From: Andrena cerasifolii
Lineage: Eukaryota; Arthropoda; Insecta; Hymenoptera; Andrenidae
Direction of reading: 5' to 3'
Length of the DNA stretch: 64,000 nt
Assembly: GCF_050908995.1 (NCBI RefSeq)
Contig: NC_135122.1
Coordinates: 11,944,501 to 12,008,500, forward strand
The notes under the pieces are model-generated. The model was given only the letters and a program-made list of their open reading frames with translations. It was not told the DNA's origin and made no database searches. How positions within the stretch are numbered: the stretch's first letter is position 1; the number at the start of each line of letters is the position of its first letter. Position numbers and translations under genes: made by a program. Below, one piece after another: positions 49,101 through 57,293 of the stretch.

Positions 49101-50977
49101 ACAAACTGGGGAATTTGATGATCTCACCCAACAAACATCAGGGAAGCTTGAGTTTGGGCAGGACTCACAGCAACCTCATCAACCTTGGAGACATGGTACA
49201 GGCAACCAGCAATCAGAAGATCTGGACCAGCAAACAGGTGAATTTGATGATCTCACCCAACAAACATCAGGGAAGCTTGAGTTTGGGCAGGATTCACAGC
49301 AACCTCATCAACCTTGGAGGCCTCATACAGGAAACCAGCACTCCGACGATCTGACCCAGCAAACAGGTGAATTTGATGACCTTAGTCAACAAACAGCAGG
49401 GAAACTTGAGTTTGGGCAGTTCAGTCAACAAGACAATAAAGATTTATCTATGGAACCACATGGAGCTACCATGCATTTACCTAAACCTGCGGGGAAACCA
49501 AAACCAAGGTCTAGGTATTCAAGGATTGGATCAATGAACAATTTACAGACAGAAAATCAGAATATGCACAATACTATCAGTCAGCAAACATTGTATCCTA
49601 ACAGTAGAGACATATCTGTACAGGATATCCATGAGATACCTCCAATAATTGTACCAGCATCTGATGCAGAGAATATTAGGAGTCAAAATATCAGAGGAGA
49701 TCAAGGTGCAGCTAATCCCAAGGATAATAGTGCTCCCAATAATGGAAATCAACCATCTGAGAGTAACGGGTTTAACATTGTTGGAGGAGATGGGGATCAA
49801 GTAAACTTGTTACACAAGTCCAATGATGCAACAGTAGGCGTTCAATGGCATTATACGTATCACCCCAGTGATGAAAGACCGTTTGTACAACAACCAGATC
49901 AAGACGATATAGAAGATATGCAACAACAATCAAGTCACTCAAACCTCTCTGATTTCGAACAAAATTTGGATCAGCAAGAAACACAAGATAAATATCAACA
50001 GTGGAATAATCAAGACACTGAAGCATCAAGATTAGATCAGCAATCTCAAAAGTATGGATCTGAATGGGAATCTAGACAGCAAACACTTGGTCAACCTGAA
50101 GATCAACAGAAAGCTGTTCGAAGCAGTGAAACCAAACACAAGTTGGAACCAAGAATTTTAGAAGCCTATGGAGGTGGACCATACGATGCGCATCATGACG
50201 ATGACATATATAACGGAGTGACAATAAATCCCGGCGCTACGCTGCCCCCAGTTAACAGTGCTGATGCATGGGACATTCGAGAGAAACCACGAGAAATCAC
50301 AGCAACCGATGAGGTAACACCTCCGCCAATGCCTGTGGAACCTTTGGCAAATGACACTGACGAGGTAGCACCACCTCTATCGTTCTGGTCAAGAATTGGT
50401 AGTAAAATAACGACGACTTTTGATAAAGCTAAAGAAAAGGCTAAACATATCTTTGGAAAAAAATAATTTTCAGCTGCATTAATTATTACATATTTATAAG
50501 TGATTCTTTCTAAATCCTTGTCATTGTATACAATTTATTTATCAGTGTCTGGTAATGTACTGTTGTCGTTTGCGTGATGAATCTAATGATTTCAGGAATG
50601 TGTGATGTAGTATTATGGAATGTCATTATTTTGAAGTTGCTATATATTTTGTTAATAAAGGAATATGTTTTTAATTACTACTTCTTTGTCCAGCCACTAG
50701 CGATAAAGAGAACATTTCTAGTAGCATATCTATCAATTCATTTTGTAATTGAATATCAGAAAATGGTTACTGAAACTATACAAAAGCACAATGCAAAACA
50801 GTTACTTACATCTGGTAGGTTTTTAAAGAATCTAACAAAAGATTGCTGACTCGGTGGATCTGAAACATATTATCATAAAATTATTTATAAACAAAGGTCG
50901 AGTTGGAAATCAAATTACTGAAGTTAAACCGTATTTCACTAACCCATATTAAACTGCTGATTCGGTTGCACAGCCAT
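40139..50977 (-). CDS. MSH2: DNA mismatch repair protein MSH2
   Basis: MutS homologue that pairs with MSH6 (and MSH3 where present) to recognise mismatches in the nucleus. Fifteen exons join in phase to 920 residues (human 934): 50977-50944, 50859-50810, 43896-43773, 43683-43427, 43337-43170, 43073-42885, 42808-42417, 42315-42104, 42013-41696, 41610-41389, 41309-41077, 41013-40922, 40835-40613, 40530-40438, 40294-40139. The start MAVQP is the same as human MSH2, and FVRFFKNLPD continues the match. Later hallmarks are EDVLFGNNDIAVSV, FGYYFRVT, Walker A ITGPNMGGKST, Walker B LVLIDELGRGTS, FATHFHE and CDQSFGIHVA. Intron 2 is 6913 bases and contains a complete gene on the opposite strand. The acceptor before 43683 is chosen by phase and homology and is the least certain junction. 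Confidence 0.94.
43897..45962. other. MSH2 intron 2, part upstream of the nested gene
   Basis: No coding exon on either strand. It should contain the promoter and leader of the nested secreted-protein gene. A possible non-coding exon ends at 45759 (ttagaag followed by gtaatt) and would splice to the acceptor at 45961-45962. TATAAATA occurs near 45893, but inside that putative intron. Confidence 0.4.
45979..50466 (+). CDS. Large secreted Gln-rich repeat protein nested in MSH2
   Basis: I do not recognise a named family. The single coding exon gives 1495 residues from ATG 45979; an earlier in-frame ATG at 45952 lies before a good acceptor (AG at 45961-45962). Residues 1-19 are a signal peptide (MVIPGIVILPLLLTHVLSA), so the product should be secreted. 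Two related segments at about 60-110 and 210-260 share GxGxVxEExGQ and end VRYYK(K/R)NYTS. The centre (608 to about 1148) is twelve 43-residue repeats plus a partial one, with consensus parts DLTQQTGEFDDLTQQTSG and FGQ. Only a few Cys are present (CIESC near the N-terminus, one near 560). RKYKRS near 572 could be a convertase site. The tail is amphipathic and basic (FDKAKEKAKHIFGKK). Gln/Lys richness suggests a cross-linked extracellular, clotting or silk-like material; that is inference. Confidence 0.9.
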   Translation: MVIPGIVILPLLLTHVLSAPSGCIESCGSYVKQYQTQSSGSFQNQGATRLQGLDYSRPGTWSEHNDYDINNGHGKVHEEQGQVVDGSKTVRYYKKNYTSSYSTGYSNGEGLSEIENQNSNYGRGSHVPSTEDAFNSQRTYNQVGNSESIAQHKYNRIQNQQQTQSSIQRTNAQSERLEDFGEYSGNSQVVQGASDLNTQTSQEPHHANGQSGNWSKVDSYNTDGGRGRVFEEEGQYLSGPKKVRYYKRNYTSTYSSTGGIPIPEIDRTGVSDIHNKIENLHREVGKEFNQISTTGNVASTNLAQTNINRYGLASDNTHNINSNTYRSRVNHESSLSSSQHNEEQHFADTSTERLPYRNPFPNSYGTSNFRTYTRHEGRIINHQPTEQLINPSSGYTNVLNSGRSGYNSNMYNAGTLQEQSEHLDRLRSSLVQNQMSDDNLWRNRYNQNSAMHSNTPGRVAHYKEHWSSSQTKESSVPEYSRDISQHNEQSAQYNNEQYEHQHRSHQALQDQDRHMYQSRGDSFNSAHQTNLGKLMTGALNLGQGEDTVDCAHETTEHVHSRSQYQRKYKRSIKHAESSEMQHPTGIHDLPQQSHQPWMPDTDNQHSEDLTQQTGEFDDLTQQTSENLQFGQLSQHSNQPWKPGTGNQHTQDLTQQTSEFDDLTQQTSGKLEFGQDSQQPHQPWRHGTGNQQSEDLDQQTGEFDDLTQQTSGKLEFGQDSQQPHQPWRPHTGNQHSDDLTQQTGEFDDLTQQTSGNLQFGQLSPHSNQPRRPGTGNQHTQDLTQQTGEFDDLTQQTSGKLEFGQDSQQPHQPWRHGTGNQQSEDLDQQTGEFDDLTQQTSGKLNFGQDSLQPHQPWRPHTGNQHSDDLTQQTGEFDDLTQQTSGNLQFGQLSPHSNQPRRPGTGNQHTQDLTQQTGEFDDLTQQTSGNLQFGQLSPHSNQPRRPGTGNQHTQDLTQQTGEFDDLTQQTSGNLQFGQLSPHSNQPQRPGTGNQHTQDLTQQTGEFDDLTQQTSGNLQFGQLSPHSNQPRRPGTGNQYTQDLTQQTGEFDDLTQQTSGKLEFGQDSQQPHQPWRHGTGNQQSEDLDQQTGEFDDLTQQTSGKLEFGQDSQQPHQPWRPHTGNQHSDDLTQQTGEFDDLSQQTAGKLEFGQFSQQDNKDLSMEPHGATMHLPKPAGKPKPRSRYSRIGSMNNLQTENQNMHNTISQQTLYPNSRDISVQDIHEIPPIIVPASDAENIRSQNIRGDQGAANPKDNSAPNNGNQPSESNGFNIVGGDGDQVNLLHKSNDATVGVQWHYTYHPSDERPFVQQPDQDDIEDMQQQSSHSNLSDFEQNLDQQETQDKYQQWNNQDTEASRLDQQSQKYGSEWESRQQTLGQPEDQQKAVRSSETKHKLEPRILEAYGGGPYDAHHDDDIYNGVTINPGATLPPVNSADAWDIREKPREITATDEVTPPPMPVEPLANDTDEVAPPLSFWSRIGSKITTTFDKAKEKAKHIFGKK
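47800..49420 (+). repeat. Coding tandem array: 12 units of exactly 129 nt
   Basis: Units begin with the codons for DL(T/D)QQT at 47800 and every 129 bases to 49347, with no insertion or deletion. A partial thirteenth unit then decays. Three unit types alternate by their ends: A (GQLSPHSNQP, HTQ), B (GQDSQQPHQPWRHG, QSE) and C (GQDSQQPHQPWRPH, HSD). Their order is A B C A B C A A A A B C. The B-C-A order gives a 387-base higher-order repeat, with nearly identical copies and a separate run of A units. Confidence 0.95.
50654..50659 (+). terminator. Candidate polyadenylation signal, nested gene
   Basis: AATAAA 188 bases past the stop. Ending here would finish the nested transcript about 130 bases before MSH2 exon 2 on the other strand, so the gene would fit wholly within the intron. 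Confidence 0.45.
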
Positions 50978-53577
50978 GGCTTTTGTACGAAGGTAAGTAA
51001 CAATACGAACAACTTGATTAATAAATATGGTAGAAAAATTGTACAGTAATACGTAGTCCCACGAACGTTTAGAAAGACTGTTCTAGATTATTCACAAGTT
51101 CGCAATAAACACATTCAATACATTCCCGCAAAAATTGATTACACCATAAATACAATGAATACTAGATTCTGCATTGAATTTATCAAACGTTCGTGAATTT
51201 GATTGGTCAATGGAAACAGCCAATCACTACAGTTCTATATCCCGTTTCCTTTCTTAAAGTTATGTCACTAATGAAATGAGTCAGTGCATAAACGATCCGT
51301 TTTGTTTAAAAGTTGTTGATTCAATGTTGATTCAATTTTCGTTCTTACTGCATCGAGAAACAAACAATGACTCTGTAGCTACTAAAATTTCGTGAAGACC
51401 TGTGATCGGGTTCGAGTACAGTGCTTCTCAAAAAGTCCTTTCAATAATACAATATATTACCGTGGAATATTATTAAGCAGGTATTCATGCAGTAAAGAAA
51501 TCAATACAAATGAAGTACGAATAAAGTCATCGCGAAATGAAGTGCTGAATAGCGACCCCCCCCATACACACACACATCTGATCGCTGCGCGGTTGCGATC
51601 GAACTGATTGACCTTGCGGTTTTCCAGAAGTTTAAATATTTGCTTAAACTCTACAGAATTCTACGTGCAAATGTTGATTGCAATTTCTATATCACAAACG
51701 AATAAAAAGAGCTCTCGCAAGTATGATATAAATACTGCGACGAGAATGGAACAGGAATTGTACAAATTTAATTCCTTAAAATATTATACATGATTTAGCG
51801 TTCTTGCACGGTTACAGTTTCTCTGACTCGCTCGTATTACCACTTGTTCCTGCCTTCGAATACAGAGTATGCAGCATGCAGTAATTTATGCTTCCATGTT
51901 CTATTTTGGAACTTACATTTATATCTACGAAAATTAAAAGGATTTGTAATATGTTTCATTGTCGTAATTGTAACGTTAATAGTACAAACAGGACGTATCC
52001 ACCTTCTGTTTAACATTTCGTTGATACTTTACGTAGATGGAAGTTGAGATAAGAGTACACAATTCAATAATTAATACAGCTGTGTGCAGTTCAACGAACT
52101 ATCTTAAAATTGAATCTTGAACGTCTGTATCGTTCTTATCGCCGTGATAAGAGGCTGATTAATCTCACATGGTTTCAGCGTATGTATGTGCATAAAGATA
52201 CCTACTGTAAGACATTATGCACGGTGACGAGCAACAATAAATATCAATCAGCGAGCATTTGCGCCCCATCGTTGGACTAATTCACTGTCATCTACATTTA
52301 TTGCAAACTGACGATCATACAGTTTGCTTCCTGAACTGCTTCACCCATGGTACGCGTCACCTCGTGTATCTCGTACAAACGCGACCGAGCGACGAAAATC
52401 GTGTGTGTTTTTGGGAGTTAGCTGATCAACGAGCAAACTGGCCTTAAAAGAGTATAAATTTCAACGCCCGTTCGTTTAACTCTCCGCGTTCGTTCCTGTG
52501 AGCTTGATGGAATGTTTCTATTCTCGGAGAGAAGCGCTCGACCAGGTAATTTTAAATATGTCCATCCGAGGCTGAGGAGGTCCTAATTTTATATGGAAAC
52601 CGAGAATCATTTACTGTAATTTTAACGATCTAGTTATAATAATCTCTAATAATAAAAGAAAGCGATGGATCTATATAGAGACGCGGTAGCGTCTCGACGC
52701 CAAGTACATGTTTCGATACCCTGTATATGTCGACTGTCGCTGCCGCTATCATTTACTCGTCGCCCGGCTAATCCAACCTTACCTGAAACTTATTTCATTA
52801 ATATCTCATCACGCCTGCAATATTTTTTAAAATTAAAGGCATTTTTCTGATGTAAACCGCACATAAGCTTTCGATCTAGACCAAATTCAATAAAATCGGT
52901 CCACGCATAACAGAGATATCGTAATATCGTATCATGGATCAGTCGGGAACGGTAAGATTTTTTTCTTCTGATTCTCCAACCAAATTTTCGTCAACATAAT
53001 ACGTATATACGTGTTACTCACACACCATCAGCAAAAACGAAACTAACACATGTTTCGTTCGTCAATCGCTATCTTCACTATGCGATCTACTCCAAATTTT
53101 GACAGCTTACAGTCAGGTTATAACCTGACGAGTGTCAAATAAGGTAGGTTGTCAAAATTTGAGATGCCACGTGCTTTTACAAATATGTATCGTTGTACCA
53201 TTGAATTGCAACCAAAATGCAGTCTCAAACGCAAGGTAAGTTGCCAAAATTTGAATTACGACACGATACCCCCCTCGCAGGCTTTCAGATAATTTGCCAA
53301 TTTAAAGCTCTGTGAATATGAGTATATTTTCATTATTTTGCGTTTTTAAATAATTCTTTTTCAATTTTGATTTCACTTTTTTTTTATTTTGTGATTATTA
53401 TTATCTTCTATTTTTGTGATTTATTTGATTTCATGTACTTGGCGCAATTTTTTTACTCTTTTGAAGTTTTTTATGGGGATAAACATTTACCGCACGTAGC
53501 CTTCGGTAGTGTCGTTAGATCGATAGCATTTGTTGAAAAAATTGTACTTTAAAATACTTCCAGAGATAAACCAAAGA
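50978..53577. other. Intergenic region between MSH2 and the hydroxylysine-kinase-like gene
   Basis: No exon supported. It contains a C-run and CA-run near 51556-51575, an inverted repeat around a perfect palindrome near 53093-53161, and a likely splice acceptor near 53563 for a leader intron of the next gene. MSH2 and the next gene are divergent, so both promoters lie here. Confidence 0.5.
53093..53161. repeat. Inverted repeat enclosing an 18-bp perfect palindrome
   Basis: The centre gtcaggttataacctgac (53112-53129) equals its own reverse complement. It is flanked by caaattttgacagcttac (53093-53110) and its near-complement gtaggttgtcaaaatttg (53144-53161). A third, direct copy of the right arm occurs at 53235-53253 (ggtaagttgccaaaatttg). 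It may be a small transposon remnant or a binding site. Confidence 0.7.
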
Positions 53578-54657
53578 ATGGAGGATGAGGACGGCGTGTT
53601 GACGCCAGGCCAGCGAATACGGCCGCCAGGTAGCAAACAAATAGCCTCCGATCTCCTCGAGAAGCTCTACGGGCTGACGACAATAAGCGTTACCGAATTG
53701 AACGCGTACGACGATAGAAACTACCGCGTGATTTGCCAAGAGCTGCAGGAGAATCCCGCGGCAGCCGCCGGCGAGCACGATTACGTGCTGAAGATAATTA
53801 ACTCCCTGGACTCCCGAAAAGGCCGCGTGATCGACGCGCAGAATGAGATGTTGATGTTCCTGAACCAACGGGGCATCAAGTGTCCCTTACCCGTGAGAAA
53901 TCTGAACGGAACGTACTACTCCCTGGAGAAATTAGGCGGGGATTGTACCACGGAGAGCTACGCCGTGAGGCTGCTCGTTTATCGTCCAGGCGAGCTGTTG
54001 CACCGCGTGCCGATCACCAGCGGATTGCTCCGAAACGTGGGCCGTTTCACGGCTAAGTTCGGTAAAGTCCTCACGGGCTTCTCCCACCCGGCTTACGACG
54101 ACCACAGAACCTTGTGGATGTTGGCCTCGGTGCCCAAGCTGCGCCAGTTCACCTACGCGTTGAAGAACGCCCCCGAGAGGGATCTGGCGCACCAGGTGAT
54201 ACTGGCCTTCGAGAAGGGTGTTCTTCAGGTCACCTCGCAACTAGAGCGGGGCATCATACACGGCGACCTGAATGAGCAGAACATCGTGATGTGCCCAAAC
54301 GGCACCGAGATAGCCGCGGTGATCGATTTCGGGGATTCCCATAGGGCCTGCTTGATCTTCGAACTGGCCATCGTTCTGTGCTACATGATTCTGCAGGCCG
54401 GCGACCTGGAAATGGGTAAACACGTCGTCGAGGGCTACCAGGAAGTCAGGGAGCTGGCAGAGTTGGAGAAGAGGATCCTTAAGGTCACTGTCTGCGCGAG
54501 GATTTGCCAAAGCCTCGTCATGGGCGCTTATTCCCATCTCCACGACCCGCAGAACGAATACTTGCTCGCCACGCAGAAATCGGGCTGGAGTTTGCTGAAG
54601 CAGCTTTGGCCCCTCAGCGAGGAGGAGGTCCTTCGAAAGTGGGCCTTGATGGACTGA
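53578..54657 (+). CDS. HYKK: Hydroxylysine kinase-like protein (APH family)
   Basis: Members of this aminoglycoside-phosphotransferase-fold family (HYKK/AGPHD1 in human) phosphorylate 5-hydroxylysine. The frame runs 359 residues from the Met at 53578 with no introns. I use this Met because a splice acceptor (cttccag) lies just before it and the upstream in-frame Met at 53530 precedes that acceptor. The catalytic-loop motif IIHGDLNEQNIVM is at about 226-238 and the metal-binding AAVIDFGDSH at about 246-255. An N-terminal Lys within YVLKIINSLDSRKG fits the nucleotide-binding strand. Codon usage is markedly GC-rich compared with the AT-rich neighbours on its left. The exact substrate is inferred from the family. 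Confidence 0.88.
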   Translation: MEDEDGVLTPGQRIRPPGSKQIASDLLEKLYGLTTISVTELNAYDDRNYRVICQELQENPAAAAGEHDYVLKIINSLDSRKGRVIDAQNEMLMFLNQRGIKCPLPVRNLNGTYYSLEKLGGDCTTESYAVRLLVYRPGELLHRVPITSGLLRNVGRFTAKFGKVLTGFSHPAYDDHRTLWMLASVPKLRQFTYALKNAPERDLAHQVILAFEKGVLQVTSQLERGIIHGDLNEQNIVMCPNGTEIAAVIDFGDSHRACLIFELAIVLCYMILQAGDLEMGKHVVEGYQEVRELAELEKRILKVTVCARICQSLVMGAYSHLHDPQNEYLLATQKSGWSLLKQLWPLSEEEVLRKWALMD

Positions 54658-54828
54658 AAGGATGCTTTCCTATGCGACTAGGGCACAGTTGTAGGATACG
54701 AATGCGTAGCTATAGAATGTTGTAGATCTAGATTAATCTATTTTATACCGCTTACGTTGGTGTGGTCTACTTTCATCGTCAAATACTGTATACTGTCAAT
54801 TATCGGTGCCGTCGTCAATTCGCTCAAC

Positions 54829-54834
54829 AATAAA
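54829..54834 (+). terminator. Candidate polyadenylation signal, hydroxylysine-kinase-like gene
   Basis: AATAAA 171 bases past the stop codon, the first canonical hexamer downstream. Confidence 0.45.
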
Positions 54835-55285
54835 TATAGAGGACATTCCATTTAACTTGCTCACTTTAAACATTATTATGGAGGTAAGTACTACAGGTAC
54901 GTTCGGGAAGGCAAATATTTATTTGTTTTTATCTAGACAAAAAAGTGTCGTCGTGTAGACGTATCTTTATATCAACGCGGTGTCGATTGGTAATATTCGC
55001 TAATAGCACATGAACGTTTTTAGGTGGAGCACTTAAACCGGTGCTTTCTGCGTGGTAAGAGATGTTGACGAATAAATCGTGGCTGGATGTAATCGAATTT
55101 ACCAAGAAATGACTGCAGGTATTGTGCAGTGATATATCCTCTGGTTTTATTCGTATTTAGGCAGTTACATATTTACATAGATATAATGAACAATAATGCT
55201 CTTCCGTATAATAGTTTGGTGAAGTCACTTTACATAACTAGATCGTGTTATATACAAAAATGCAGGTATCGGAAATCAATTCTTG

Positions 55286-55311
55286 GAGAGAGAGATAGGG
55301 ACAGAGAGAAA

Positions 55312-55343
<32 letters not shown>

Positions 55344-55359
55344 GTGAGAGAGAGGGAGA
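55286..55359 (+). repeat. (GA)n microsatellite
   Basis: About 74 bases of mostly GA dinucleotides with interruptions (ggga, tgag). It is purine-only on the plus strand except for rare T and C. Confidence 0.9.
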
Positions 55360-57293
55360 TCGTGCGGTTAGAAGGTGGACAGACGACATCGAAAGAAACG
55401 CGTAACAGCTTGTGATTAAATCGGATCGAGTAACGATTACCGTCGTGGACTTAAGTACTAACTAAATACACGTTCGTCGAGACAATGTACAGAATGTTGG
55501 TATCGTAAATATATACCGCGGCGAGAAATATATTTGGAGACCTGCATAATACGCTCATACCTGCACTTAAGCTGTAGAAGTCATTTTCTTTTTCTCTCTT
55601 ATCCGCGTGCGTTTTCGTCTTATGTTACGTAGCTTGTCATATATATATATATTCTTTTCTCATAATCTCGATTTCAATAATATACTAATTTATTTATATC
55701 TCGTTATCATTTTACGTCAGCTCGTTTTGGCAAACTGTCTAGTTGTGTTGAGGCAAATTCGTTGATAGCGAAAATCTGTTCACAATATCGTGTAACCGAG
55801 TTTAAAGTGAACCCAGAACGTTACGTTAAAAAAGAGGGGCCGAAAAATTCTTGTTGAACGCCCAGAATCTTTTTAAATTTTCCTCGCGAATTAGGTGATA
55901 AAGGAACGTTGTAAAGAATCAAGTGGCCGTAGTTGGCTAAAAGTAAGGGACGACCGGTCGATGGGATCGCGCGTGATCAGAGGCACACAAGTAAATTGTT
56001 TCCTTCCGCCGAGTTGTCTCGACTAACAATGGAACGTCATGTTAACGAATTTTCGCCAGAGGTTATTAACAAAATAGTATATTACAGTACCTATATATTT
56101 TATTGCTTAGAATCTATCGGCTTACGTTCGCCCGACGAGGCGCTTGCAGGCGCGTATAATAATTTCATTTATAACTTATGTCGTTAGTAACTATATACTT
56201 CTCATTATCTTTCTCTCTTCCGCGTCGTTCGCATACCTCAACGTCTCGCCGTTAACAGTTTCGTCGACCTCGCGTCGTGCCGAAAGCAACGGTAACGTGG
56301 CAATAAATAGAAACTATACTCCGAGGAGAAAACGTAACGAAACGCGTACAACAAACCTCCTCGAACGGAAACTGCTTGGAATGTGGATGAAGACTCTTTG
56401 GGACGTGACGGAGATTAGTTCGTCTCGATTCTAATGCCCGATGGGGAACGTTCGAGCGCGAAGGTGCGCGGAAGAAGCGCGCAGCGTTTTCAGTCTTCGA
56501 ATAAAAGGATTTCGCGCTTGTCGTTTTTCCGAGATCAAGCCGAGCCTAGCGTCGGGATCGGCCTGGTTGCTTCGTCCAAGGAAGTGCGTAAAAAAATAAA
56601 GCCTCGAAGAATGGGGATTTTTGTGCAGCTCTTTGCGGGATCGAGATACCACTGTTCTAGTTCGTCGCCTCGCGATAGGGGTGGCTCATCTAATATTCGA
56701 GAATGGCATTGAAGCTCGCCCATAGAAAACACCAACGTTCGCTACAGCTCCATTCAGGATATAAATACAGTTCTCTCCTATTCTCTCAATGAACTTCAAC
56801 AATATAATTTCTTAACTCGTTTTTCTTTCCTTCTCGTGGACGAACGCCAGGATCCCCTCGTTCTCCCTTTGGGGAGTGTGAGCGTGCGCTATTAGGAGCG
56901 GTGCCAAGCTAACAACGCGATACACACGTTCAAAAATTACAGCTTTAATTAGCACACAATTAGGAATCAGATTCTTATTCGAGGATGGGGACCGGGAAGA
57001 ATCCGATGCTCAGACGAGAATACCTTTGTTCGCGGGCACGGTGAAAGGATCAGGGGAACAGTTACCAACGGAAGTAATTTGGTCGATACTGGCTCTCGAA
57101 TATCTCTTACGCATCGCGTTTAACGAACGCGTACCGACCTTCGAACGTTCTTCTCACCCCTTGTTTCGACAAACGTCGAGAAGGGTAACCTTCGAACTCG
57201 GTTGCCTCAAGTAACATTCTTCTCAGCGCCCGTTCCTCGTCATCAATTTCGACCTAATTTCATTCTTACGTACAACAATTACCAACGAGGGGC

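Larger units (their letters stand above)
54658..57293. other. Tail-to-tail intergenic region
   Basis: About 2.6 kb with no supported exon. It contains the 3' ends of the hydroxylysine-kinase-like gene and of the punctin-like gene, a long GA microsatellite, and a short (TA)n run near 55640. Confidence 0.5.

Noticed and set aside
47948..49354. Additional open frames within the tandem array on the plus strand
   Set aside because: They repeat because the 129-base unit lacks stops in a second frame; each is cut off by unit variants, and the main frame has signal peptide and flanks.
51400..51440. Possible tRNA T-arm (ggttcgagt)
   Set aside because: No matching acceptor or anticodon stems could be found around it.
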